Below, piece by piece: positions 1 through 7,560 of a stretch of 33,481 nucleotides of DNA. The stretch's first letter is position 1, and each line of letters starts with the position of its first letter. The notes under the pieces were generated by a model. The model had not been told where the DNA came from and searched no databases. It saw only the letters and a list, made by a program, of their open reading frames with translations. A program made the position numbers and the translations under genes. The stretch is from Legionella sp. (GTDB taxonomy: Bacteria > Pseudomonadota > Gammaproteobacteria > Legionellales > Legionellaceae). The stretch is from contig JAUXYG010000115.1 in the NCBI GenBank assembly GCA_030694525.1, positions 1 through 33,481 on the forward strand. Reading direction: 5' to 3'.

Positions 1-708
1 CTTCAGATTTAATGCCACAAATATAATAAGAATGACCAACGCCATGGCAAACCATTGCAACGCATAGGCTATATGCCGCTGCGGAGGCATGGATACTATC
101 GCCCATTCACGCACAAATCCATATGCATCTTGCTTATCCAGGCGAATGATAAACGGATAGACCTTCTTTTGCAAAACCTGGCTCACTAATTTTGTATCTA
201 TGCGCTCAATAATCACCATTTTGTTTTCTTTTTCTTCTAATCCCACGCCTAAAATCCACTGTTTCATATTGGGAAAATACACACTACCCGCCACCTTTTG
301 TTTTTCTTTAGGAATAAAAATCCTGGGGAATAATTGCCTGTTGCCATCACCCGGAATCCATCCTCTATCCACCATAACAACTGATCCGTCGTCCATTAAT
401 AAAGGGGAAAGCACATCATAGCCAAATTGATGCCGCTGATGCTGGTTATCCAGAAGAAAAATGGTCGGTAGATAACGCCCTTGAACGTGTATCCGCTGAT
501 ATTGCTGGGGTACATTTTGTCTTGTACTCCACGCCACAGATTCTTGTTTTAATAAATGTTGCTGCGCCTCAACCATTTGCTTTTTTTCATCAGCACGTTG
601 AATTTGCCAGAAGCCCAACCCTGTAAATAATGAAATAAAGAGGGCAGCGAGAGCTGTCATGAACCAATTCGGGGTGAAACGAAATTTAAAACAGGTTAAA
701 CTAGGCAT
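1..708 (-). CDS. SURF1-family cytochrome c oxidase assembly protein, 3' end outside window
   Basis: The frame stays open from an ATG at 708 down to base 1, giving 236 codons with no stop, so only the last few residues are missing. The N-terminus carries a TM segment (about residues 16-34) followed by GFWQIQRADEK, typical of SURF1. The middle has VMVDRGWIPGD, and a second TM begins at about residue 218 with YALQWFAMAL. This two-helix hairpin with a large periplasmic loop is the SURF1/Shy1 layout; the family helps insert heme a into subunit I of cytochrome aa3 oxidase in the inner membrane. The divergent neighbour at 777 is a DUF2909 protein, which often sits between coxC and surf1, so a cox operon is expected beyond the left edge (inference). 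The assignment rests on motifs and topology. Confidence 0.85.
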   Translation of the reverse strand, partial: MPSLTCFKFRFTPNWFMTALAALFISLFTGLGFWQIQRADEKKQMVEAQQHLLKQESVAWSTRQNVPQQYQRIHVQGRYLPTIFLLDNQHQRHQFGYDVLSPLLMDDGSVVMVDRGWIPGDGNRQLFPRIFIPKEKQKVAGSVYFPNMKQWILGVGLEEKENKMVIIERIDTKLVSQVLQKKVYPFIIRLDKQDAYGFVREWAIVSMPPQRHIAYALQWFAMALVILIIFVALNLK

Positions 709-776
709 CGTTTATTAATTGCTCATCAGGGTTGGCTAACTTCCTACTGAAGCCAGCGGTTTCCGGAGTATATCAA

Positions 777-980
777 ATGATCACCAAACTGTTCATCATT
801 TTTATCATGATTATCATTGCAGCGTCACTTGCCAGCGGCTTGTTTTTTCTCGTTAAGGACTCAGGCAATTCAAAGCGTACGGTAAAAGCACTTACTTTAA
901 GAATCGGCATTTCGCTGGCGTTATTTGTTCTTTTATTTGTAGGATTTAAATTGGGATGGATTAATCCTCATGGAATTTAG
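777..980 (+). CDS. DUF2909-type twin transmembrane protein
   Basis: This encodes a 67-aa protein with two TM helices (about residues 3-22 and 42-60) separated by a short basic loop around KDSGNSKRTVKALTLRIGISL. An in-frame ATG lies at 732, but the start at 777 is preferred because GGAG (765-768) sits 8 bases upstream and the family length is about 65-70 aa. Small proteins of this kind are usually encoded in cytochrome oxidase clusters near coxC and surf1, and SURF1 is divergently encoded next door. The molecular function is not known; a role in oxidase assembly is inferred only from neighbourhood. Confidence 0.7.
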   Translation: MITKLFIIFIMIIIAASLASGLFFLVKDSGNSKRTVKALTLRIGISLALFVLLFVGFKLGWINPHGI

Positions 981-1060
981 ATCTATTTTTAATCACAAAG
1001 GTCGATAATCAATCTGGCGCCATCTATACTTCAATCAAATGTAGTGTAAATGGTGGTGCC

Positions 1061-1219
1061 ATGATAATACTGCTGTTCTTACTCTATTTTGCTCTGGGTT
1101 TACAAATTGCCTACAAACCCAATGAAACCATTAAACTGCAATTTGTTTTTTGTCTTTTGCTCACCATGGTCACGTTTAATTTTCACAGTCATCTCATTGA
1201 AAACCTGGTGAAGCTATGA
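1061..1219 (+). CDS. small hypothetical membrane protein (52 aa), coupled to dsbB
   Basis: This open frame starts with ATG at 1061 (MIILLFLLYFALGLQIAY) and stops with TGA at 1217-1219. It encodes two hydrophobic stretches, residues 2-17 and about 28-40, separated by a short polar segment with KPNETIK. GGTGG lies about 6 bases before the ATG. Its stop overlaps the next gene's start in an ATGA arrangement (1216-1219), which usually indicates translational coupling with the DsbB-like protein. I do not recognise a family. The overlap and the clean two-helix profile favour a real gene, but it is short and unsupported by homology. Confidence 0.5.
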   Translation: MIILLFLLYFALGLQIAYKPNETIKLQFVFCLLLTMVTFNFHSHLIENLVKL

Positions 1220-1758
1220 ATAATCAACGCCTTTTGCATGAAATTGGAAACACAGCAGGGCTTCTGTTTGTGTGTATCGTTCTTGCAGTAATTTTTATCG
1301 AACAATTGGTTTATCACGATTTACCTTGTCCATTATGTCTTTTGCAACGCGTGTGCTTTATTGGGATTGGATTGTGTTTTTTGCTAAATTTACATTTAGG
1401 AATTCGACCAGCTCATTACGGATTCATGATTCTCGTCACATTTTTAGGCTTGGCGATCGCAGTCAGACAAATAACCCTGCATCTGGCGCCCGACGATCCA
1501 GGCTATGGCATTCCTTTTTTAGGCATCTATCTTTATGTTTGGTCTGCCATTGCTTATGGAATCATTCTTATCCTCACCGCGGTGGCTCTGACCTTTGATA
1601 AGGGTTTTGCAAGAAACATGAAATTTAATAACAGAGGAATTAAAGTACTGACTGCAATTTTTCTTCTATTAATTCTTGCCAATGCAATCAGTGCTTTTAT
1701 TGAATGTGGTCCTCATATTTGTCCTGATAATCCGGTGCGTTATCAATTATTATCCTGA
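1216..1758 (+). CDS. dsbB: disulfide bond formation protein B (DsbB family)
   Basis: This 180-aa protein has about five predicted TM helices. DsbB reoxidises periplasmic DsbA and passes electrons to membrane quinone. The first periplasmic loop carries the redox pair C38-P-L-C41, followed by LLQR, as in E. coli DsbB (CxxC, then quinone-site Arg). The second periplasmic loop (about 89-107, DDPGYGIPFLGIYLY) has no cysteine. Instead a pair, C164 and C169 (ECGPHICPDNP), lies in the tail after the last TM, which should be periplasmic. A fifth helix before that tail is consistent with a variant subfamily rather than truncation. Translation is probably coupled to the 52-aa ORF by ATGA overlap. The gene is convergent with dotA; a link to folding of secretion proteins is inference. 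Confidence 0.85.
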   Translation: MNNQRLLHEIGNTAGLLFVCIVLAVIFIEQLVYHDLPCPLCLLQRVCFIGIGLCFLLNLHLGIRPAHYGFMILVTFLGLAIAVRQITLHLAPDDPGYGIPFLGIYLYVWSAIAYGIILILTAVALTFDKGFARNMKFNNRGIKVLTAIFLLLILANAISAFIECGPHICPDNPVRYQLLS

Positions 1759-1850
1759 TAAAAACACATCTTTGGAATTAATATTGGGATTAGTAGGATC
1801 TAGTATTTATTTCGTCGCCCTTAGATAAAACGTGATATACCGGTGAGGCT

Positions 1851-1880
1851 TGCGTGGTCAATAGACTATTCGACCACGCA
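1851..1880. repeat. near-perfect palindrome between dsbB and dotA 3' ends
   Basis: TGCGTGGTC at 1851-1859 is complementary to GACCACGCA at 1872-1880. The interior continues AATAG/CTATT with one unpaired C, so nearly the whole 30 bases can fold into one hairpin. It begins 8 bases beyond the dotA stop codon, between two convergent genes. No run of T follows on either strand, so it is not a classic intrinsic terminator. It may stabilise the dotA mRNA 3' end or support factor-dependent termination. Confidence 0.6.
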
Positions 1881-1888
1881 TGAAAGAG

Positions 1889-4800
1889 TTACATCAAAGC
1901 GGCCTGCATCGCTAAATCTTTAGCTTTTTTATCTGAATCATCATCACCACCTCCACCACCACCGCCATCAGGAGAGGACGGAGTGGAGGTAGGATTAGCA
2001 CCCTCAGATGAAATATCACCACCGCCACCCGCTGCGCTCGAAGCACCACTCTGGAGGGATCCCACTGCTTTCTGACCGTATCCACCCAATTGTTTGTCAA
2101 TTTGGCCTTGGGCATTTTGAGTTTCTTTTCCAGCTCCTTCCGTAGCTGATTTAACTTGATCACCCCATTGCGCAGATTCCTGCCCCAGACTTTCAGGACT
2201 TCCGCCTATCCAACGCAATACTTTATCTGGCAAATAAGAAATTAAGGTAAATGCTTTCTGCACAATAATCAAATAGGTCGTGGTATATATCAGAATAGAG
2301 AAGAAATAAGCATAAATTCCAGCCCATTCCGTGTAGCCACCCGAACCCGATCCTCTTGGTCGCTCAGATAGAGTATTTGTTGTATTGAATCCTTCAAATT
2401 TAAATCCACCAATGCTTGAGCCACTAGTGTCGCGTACGTTACCGCCCTGGATAAATCCTATCGCGTTATCAAACCCCGCATTAAGAACCCATACCCCGAC
2501 ATAGGACAGGGCAATAGCCGAAATATAACCAATGATCATCATGGCAGGCCTTAAAAACACGTTCATCAAAATCATGATGGCCGCCTCACCCTTACCAAAA
2601 GCATCATGTCCTTCCGGATGCGTAATTCCTAAGGCTACAATGGGTGCAGCAACCATGGCCTCTATGACTGAGATAAGCCAGGCTATCGTTCCCAAGGTAA
2701 ATATAAGATAGGGAAGAATTGGAACGTAATAAGCAGTGGTAAAACCAACCCCCACCATGATTCCAATCCAGGCCATCAACAAGGGCATAGCCAGGGCAAT
2801 TAAGGCAAAGATAAATATACCAAATATAGGGATTAACGCACTGACCACGGCAATATTTAACAACATCATCCAAAGATTAGCTGAAAAATTAATGTACATA
2901 GAACCCATGTTTGCCAGGGCTACAATCGGATTCACTCCGGGTTGATTTATTGTCTGCATTCCTTTTTTGAAAATATCAGCCATTCCCTGCAATGGGATCA
3001 TCAAAAACGCCATAATCACTTGATTAATGATTTGTTGGAATATAGTCAGGAAGAAGTTATATATATTTCTTAATAACAGGTTATAAAAAAGATTACCTAA
3101 CATTCTGCCCAGACAAAAAGAGAAGAAACCGATTTTAACACGACCGCAATCAAACTCCTGCTCTTCAAGATAATACATCTGAGTATCAACACTGAAACTA
3201 ATCAGATTGGCAAATTGTAAAGGTTGTAATCCAGGTTGGCCGGGTAATTGCACCATCACTGAGTTATTAATAAATCCATAAACTGTTGATGAAGGTAACG
3301 CACCAATAAGGGAACGCTGAGGATTGGGTTTTAAATCCGGTCGAGGCGTTGCCTGCTGTCTTGGTGTTAAATTAGTACCATCAATAATGGTCTGTACTGC
3401 AGCAATCTGTGGGATAGTAGAAGAATTCGTCTGAAACCAGGTACACAAAATTGGATATAACTTACAGGGTGTAGCAAGATTAGTCATATTAAACGAACTA
3501 TTATCAAGTCCAGTATTCGCATCATTCGTATCCGCATTAGTTACTGCATTCCCATTTAATTTAACCAGGTCAAAAAAGTAGGATCCAGCCATTATCCAGC
3601 CCTGAGCATTGGCCTGAGCAATAAACTTACGCGCATCGTTTGCAGATTTGGCATCAAGGCGTGCCTTAATTAAATTCAGGGTAGGTCTCATGATGCTGTT
3701 ATAATCAGCAATTGCTCCCTGAAACTCAGAGCCGCTAAATAAAGCACCGCTAGCACTTCCCGAGGTGGTCGCCAATGGCCCCCAAATCACACAGTTATCC
3801 TTATAATTCGTACAAATTGTTCCGTTAGCTGTATAAGGAACACCAAATTGCTGAATTGCTGCGCTGGAGAAATTTTTATTAGGACTGTTTCCGCTATTTG
3901 AATTGTTAATAGTTGAGAATGTCGGTGCGTTGTTGATTATAATCTGGGCTACAGAAGCAAGATCCATATACATCTGTTGAACGGCAATTGCACGCGACAT
4001 TTGCGCGGTTTCCAACTGAGATGAGGTGATATTATTGACGCCCCCCACTGATGCATTTTGACCGGTGGTGGCGGTAATATTACTTAAAGGACCAATCGAA
4101 TTCCAATTTAAGGTACCGCATATACCGTTTAATACGGAATAGGGTGAACTTTTAGAAAAATTGGGCATACCTACAGAATAAGATGCAGGCATAGAATTGG
4201 CTTTTCTGGCTCGTGCAGAGGAGTCGGCATTATTCTGAATGGTCACTGCATTAACTGTGCTAATAAAGTCAGGGACAGCCGTATTACAAAAAGTATTCAT
4301 AATCCCTGTAGGGTTGCCAAAACAGGGGCCTGCATTACTTTCTTTCGCATTAAGGTAATTTTGTCGTTGTGTTTGCAATTGTTTTTGCAAACCAAGCATA
4401 CAAACCTGGCCTGTGAGAATTATTTGTGCACCGCCAGCCACTCCCGAGGTAGCTGATTGCGTTAATGTGATGGTGGGATTGGCTTGAGCCTGGATAATGA
4501 CCCCACCACGATTTAAGTATCCTAATGCCGCCTCCCATATTTTATCAGCAGCACCAACCCCCTGAACCACGATCCACATAACAAAGATCTGCATGAGACA
4601 ATAGCCTGAGGCTTTAGGAATTAATAAAGCAAGACCCATGGTGGAGCGAACAGGAATCCAGATAGAGGACCATTTCTGACCTAACATTTGCCCTTCATGG
4701 GCAGTATTCATCGTCGATACCATCAAGGTATACATAATGATTATGCCACCGAGAGCTAAAACCGCTGAGTTAAAGACCCCAAACATGACACCCATAATCT

Positions 4801-4966
4801 GGCTGCCAGAACCTCTTAGTACGCCATCGACAATCCCAAATAAATTACCGAGAAATATTACCGAATAATCACTCGCTGGCGGAGCGAAACTCAAAGAGGA
4901 ACCCTCAGCTGCAAAGACTAATACAGGAAACAGGGAAAGGAGTAGTGCCGTTACCCATTTATTCAT
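1889..4966 (-). CDS. dotA: Dot/Icm type IVB secretion protein DotA
   Basis: This 1025-aa polytopic inner-membrane protein of the Dot/Icm system belongs to the TraY/DotA family and is required for effector delivery and intracellular growth. An upstream in-frame Met at 4999 exists, but the start at 4966 gives a proper signal peptide (MNKWVTALLLSLFPVLVFAA), has GGAG upstream, and overlaps the icmV stop as ATGA. TM segments lie at about 58-83 and 110-138. A large Asn/Ser/Thr-rich periplasmic domain spans about 140-615, and a cluster of TM helices about 620-920, including AMPLLMAWIGIMVGVGFT. The last ~105 residues are hydrophilic, with a run of seven Gly followed by Asp residues. The length is close to that of L. 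pneumophila DotA (about 1048 aa). It is cotranscribed with icmV. Confidence 0.97.
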   Translation of the reverse strand: MNKWVTALLLSLFPVLVFAAEGSSLSFAPPASDYSVIFLGNLFGIVDGVLRGSGSQIMGVMFGVFNSAVLALGGIIIMYTLMVSTMNTAHEGQMLGQKWSSIWIPVRSTMGLALLIPKASGYCLMQIFVMWIVVQGVGAADKIWEAALGYLNRGGVIIQAQANPTITLTQSATSGVAGGAQIILTGQVCMLGLQKQLQTQRQNYLNAKESNAGPCFGNPTGIMNTFCNTAVPDFISTVNAVTIQNNADSSARARKANSMPASYSVGMPNFSKSSPYSVLNGICGTLNWNSIGPLSNITATTGQNASVGGVNNITSSQLETAQMSRAIAVQQMYMDLASVAQIIINNAPTFSTINNSNSGNSPNKNFSSAAIQQFGVPYTANGTICTNYKDNCVIWGPLATTSGSASGALFSGSEFQGAIADYNSIMRPTLNLIKARLDAKSANDARKFIAQANAQGWIMAGSYFFDLVKLNGNAVTNADTNDANTGLDNSSFNMTNLATPCKLYPILCTWFQTNSSTIPQIAAVQTIIDGTNLTPRQQATPRPDLKPNPQRSLIGALPSSTVYGFINNSVMVQLPGQPGLQPLQFANLISFSVDTQMYYLEEQEFDCGRVKIGFFSFCLGRMLGNLFYNLLLRNIYNFFLTIFQQIINQVIMAFLMIPLQGMADIFKKGMQTINQPGVNPIVALANMGSMYINFSANLWMMLLNIAVVSALIPIFGIFIFALIALAMPLLMAWIGIMVGVGFTTAYYVPILPYLIFTLGTIAWLISVIEAMVAAPIVALGITHPEGHDAFGKGEAAIMILMNVFLRPAMMIIGYISAIALSYVGVWVLNAGFDNAIGFIQGGNVRDTSGSSIGGFKFEGFNTTNTLSERPRGSGSGGYTEWAGIYAYFFSILIYTTTYLIIVQKAFTLISYLPDKVLRWIGGSPESLGQESAQWGDQVKSATEGAGKETQNAQGQIDKQLGGYGQKAVGSLQSGASSAAGGGGDISSEGANPTSTPSSPDGGGGGGGDDDSDKKAKDLAMQAALM

Positions 4967-5418
4967 TCTTTCTCCCCCAACAGCCCTTGTCTGTACCATT
5001 CTTGAAAAGTACAGCCTAATTTACGAACTTTAATCTGAAAATACCAAAAGTGGTAACGAAATGCTAAAACCAGCGCGATCATCATGACGACCAGACTGAT
5101 TATGGTTGCTTTTATTGTACCGTAAAAAAGATGATAACCTGCATAAATTAGAATCAAAAAGGCAACGGTGGTCATTACTATGCTTAGGCGATATAACGCT
5201 TTTTGCTTGAGCAATAAATCCGCATCACTTAAATTAAACTGTTTTTGAGCTGCATCAAAGGATTCAACCTGGGTATTTTTTTGCGGAACAAATAAACGAC
5301 TGAATCCATTTACCAAAAATGAAGTAAACGATTTTAGCCTGTCCCAATCAAACCAGGCCCGCACATTAAAAATTCTTGAGAAAACTCGCCCTATTCTGGA
5401 GCCTGACCTCTTTTTCAT
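4963..5418 (-). CDS. icmV: Dot/Icm type IVB secretion protein IcmV
   Basis: This 151-aa protein matches the size and place of IcmV, directly upstream of dotA with a 4-base ATGA overlap. The N-terminal half is basic and amphipathic (MKKRSGSRIGRVFSRIF). Two adjacent hydrophobic helices follow at about residues 78-97 and 104-124, and the C-terminus (YRQGLLGEKE) is charged. IcmV is an inner-membrane component of the Dot/Icm apparatus. The gene is divergent from icmW across 103 bases. The upstream sequence is A-rich with no strong Shine-Dalgarno. The call rests on sequence resemblance plus the diagnostic icmV-dotA // icmW-icmX order. Confidence 0.95.
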   Translation of the reverse strand: MKKRSGSRIGRVFSRIFNVRAWFDWDRLKSFTSFLVNGFSRLFVPQKNTQVESFDAAQKQFNLSDADLLLKQKALYRLSIVMTTVAFLILIYAGYHLFYGTIKATIISLVVMMIALVLAFRYHFWYFQIKVRKLGCTFQEWYRQGLLGEKE

Positions 5419-5521
5419 AATTTTTACTTTTTAAGTAATGGACTTTTAAGCTTCATAATATACTATAGTAGTATGCAGTGGGTTAGTCCATCAATCGACG
5501 ACCGTAAAAAAAGAGTAAAAA
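5419..5521. promoter_or_regulatory. divergent icmV/icmW control region with GTAAA-N6-GTAAA
   Basis: This short AT-rich interval must hold the promoters of both dot/icm operons. TATACT (5459-5464) and the overlapping palindrome TACTATAGTA (5461-5470) are possible -10 elements, but no convincing -35 is seen. GTAAA at 5504-5508 and 5515-5519, six bases apart, fits the CpxR recognition layout (GTAAA-N4-8-GTAAA). CpxR is an established activator of icmV and icmW in L. pneumophila. A single GTAAA also occurs on the minus strand at 5423-5427. The paired site ends 2 bases before the icmW ATG, an odd place for an activator, and could be coincidence in A-rich DNA. Confidence 0.4.
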
Positions 5522-5977
5522 ATGCCTGATCTTAGTCATGAAGCATCCGCTAAATACTGGTTTGAGTACCTGGATCCTATGATTTACCGAGTCATAACAT
5601 TCATGGAAAGTGTGGAAGATTGGACTCTGGATGGAAATCCTGAGTTTGAAGAAGCAATGGAGCAACTAGGCAATGAGCTGGATGATATTGAAAAGCTTGA
5701 TTTAGGACTTTTAGCCGAAGAAGAAAAATTTATACGTATCGTTGGCAATATCAAATCAGGAAGGGGATTACGCCTCCTGCAAGCCATTGATACCGTGCAC
5801 CCTGGCAGCGCTTCAAGAGTTTTGATTCATGCTGAAGAAACAAGTATTGGCAGCTTTGATCCCGCGGGTTTCTTTTTAAAACGAAATATTTTATTTGAAC
5901 GTTTACGATTATTATCGCGAGTTTTTTGTCAATACCGCCTAAAACTTGTCTTACGTGCACTTGAAGGGGATGAATAA
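5522..5977 (+). CDS. icmW: Dot/Icm effector adaptor IcmW
   Basis: This 151-aa acidic soluble protein has the length of L. pneumophila IcmW. Recognisable segments are SHEASAKYWFEYLDPMIYRV at the N-terminus, an acidic helix around EFEEAMEQLGNELDDIEKLD, and the C-terminal FLKRNILFERLRLLSRVF. IcmW pairs with IcmS as a cytoplasmic adaptor that presents effectors to the coupling protein DotL. icmS is not in this window, as in other Legionella, where it lies in a separate dot/icm region. The stop TAA is followed directly by the icmX ATG, so the two genes are an operon. The start at 5522 follows AAAGAG, a weak Shine-Dalgarno. Confidence 0.96.
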   Translation: MPDLSHEASAKYWFEYLDPMIYRVITFMESVEDWTLDGNPEFEEAMEQLGNELDDIEKLDLGLLAEEEKFIRIVGNIKSGRGLRLLQAIDTVHPGSASRVLIHAEETSIGSFDPAGFFLKRNILFERLRLLSRVFCQYRLKLVLRALEGDE

Positions 5978-7345
5978 ATGAGATTTTTGTCACGATTTGC
6001 TCTTATAAACATACTATGTCTTAGCATTTCTCCCGCTATAGCGGATCCTTTACTGGGGGAGAGTTCAACCAACCAAAATAACAGTAGCAGCAATCAGGAT
6101 CTGGTCGAGTATTTACAAAACCTTGGAAGCTACCTCGGTTATGATTTAACTCAAAACCCCACTGAAACTGGAACGGTCAGCCAAGAACTATTAAATTTGC
6201 CGATTACCTCCCTCGCTGAAAACTTTGTATTCAGTACTTTTTTTGGTGCGATACCGGTTGCAATATTATCAGGTAATACTCAGTTTCAGTTCTTACCCAA
6301 CAGTGCGGCAGGTGCGAGCACTATAAACAATATGGCCAATGCCACCTATAATCTGCAGAATTTTTCAACTCCAGGGGGACAGCAAAGCGCTACTGTTACT
6401 GTAAGCCCTTTAATTGACCAACAGCAATATCAGCAAGATCCAGTGAGCCAGGCCGTATTAAATATTCTCGGTACGCCTGATTCGAGCTATTGTACTAACC
6501 CGGATGGCAGTTTTCAAAACCCCTGTAATCCACCATCATTTCCTAATGCAGTCATATCTCAATCACAAGTAATGGCGAATGTAATTGGGCCTTTGCCTTC
6601 TCCTGCCTTGCAGTTTTTAACTTATAACTACAACCAGCAATTAATAGGCCAACTGAACAGTAACTCCTTACTTGCTCCATTGTTCTTCACCACCAACAAT
6701 GCACAGTCGACTACGGGAAGCGCTAACCCAAATGCCCAAAACCCAGGACTGACCGCACAGAATCAGGCGCAGCAAGCCGCGAATTTTATCCGTTATGTTT
6801 CAGGCTCAGTATCGCCTACCCCTCTACCCAAACAAAGTGATTATCAAAATCTCTTTTTGCAGGCTTTACCCCCTTCAGGAACTAAAGTAGATCCTGCGAA
6901 ACAAGCACAAGCCCAAATCGCACTAACAAATTATTTCACAAGCTTACGAATTTATGCGGCACAAAGCTCAGTGGGTCTGGGAAACCTTTATTACATCTTG
7001 TCTCGCAGACTACCTCAAACCCCATCAGGCGATGGTAATGCTACAAGTCAGGCCCTAAGTGAATTTAATATGGCAACCTGGAGATTATTTAATCCTAAAG
7101 CCGGCGATAGTGGTGGCACGGGTACTGCCAGCAAACAGTGGGTAGATGGAATTAATGCCGCATCCCCCGCCACCGTGCAAAAAGAGATCGCGGTTTTGCT
7201 CGCTGAAATTAATTATCAAATGTATCTGGACCGCCAAATTCAAGAGCGAATTTTATTCACTAACAGCGTAATGCTTATGCAAAATACCAAAGCAGCACAA
7301 CCGACTGCTGATTTTACCAATCAGCCGGATACCCCCCAGAATTAG
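5978..7345 (+). CDS. icmX: Dot/Icm type IVB secretion protein IcmX
   Basis: This 455-aa secreted protein is encoded right after icmW, its ATG abutting the icmW stop. An N-terminal signal peptide (MRFLSRFALINILCLSISPAIA) is followed by a long Asn/Gln/Ser/Pro-rich region of low complexity (about 28-300). A better conserved helical C-terminal part runs from about 300 to 440 and includes QMYLDRQIQERILF. IcmX is a periplasmic or outer-envelope Dot/Icm factor needed for vacuole biogenesis, and a processed form can be released. No TM beyond the signal is seen. The 3' end is followed within 20 bases by a REP-like hairpin pair that may protect or terminate the transcript. Confidence 0.95.
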   Translation: MRFLSRFALINILCLSISPAIADPLLGESSTNQNNSSSNQDLVEYLQNLGSYLGYDLTQNPTETGTVSQELLNLPITSLAENFVFSTFFGAIPVAILSGNTQFQFLPNSAAGASTINNMANATYNLQNFSTPGGQQSATVTVSPLIDQQQYQQDPVSQAVLNILGTPDSSYCTNPDGSFQNPCNPPSFPNAVISQSQVMANVIGPLPSPALQFLTYNYNQQLIGQLNSNSLLAPLFFTTNNAQSTTGSANPNAQNPGLTAQNQAQQAANFIRYVSGSVSPTPLPKQSDYQNLFLQALPPSGTKVDPAKQAQAQIALTNYFTSLRIYAAQSSVGLGNLYYILSRRLPQTPSGDGNATSQALSEFNMATWRLFNPKAGDSGGTGTASKQWVDGINAASPATVQKEIAVLLAEINYQMYLDRQIQERILFTNSVMLMQNTKAAQPTADFTNQPDTPQN

Positions 7346-7362
7346 TCCAATCCGTGGAACTC

Positions 7363-7456
7363 CCCGTAATACGACTTCGTCTATTACGGGCTACAATTTA
7401 AAGCATCTCCTTTTGACCTTATTTGTAGCCTGTATTAGACGAAGTCGTAATACAGG
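7363..7456. repeat. paired inverted REP-like hairpins downstream of icmX
   Basis: Two 34-base arms (7363-7396 and 7423-7456) are inverted copies of each other around a 26-base centre. Each arm is itself a hairpin: CCCGTAATA/TATTACGGG in the left, CCTGTATTA/TAATACAGG in the right, both with GAC/GTC inner pairs around a TTC or GAA loop. Each carries CTACAA/TTGTAG on its inner side. The two arms differ at two stem positions and in both cases the partner base also changes, preserving pairing. This is the architecture of REP/BIME-type extragenic palindromes. No transposase is nearby. Confidence 0.8.
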
Positions 7457-7560
7457 AGGGCTTTGAGGTTGGCACAAGAACTCAATATTTTGCAGATAAA
7501 GAACAAACCCTAATTATTGTTGTGTCAATAGGTGCAATAACTAGCTGACATGATATTATT

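Noticed and set aside
1272..1598. 108-codon frame inside dsbB
   Set aside because: It is a shifted frame of dsbB with unlikely composition; the DsbB frame has CPLC and TM helices.
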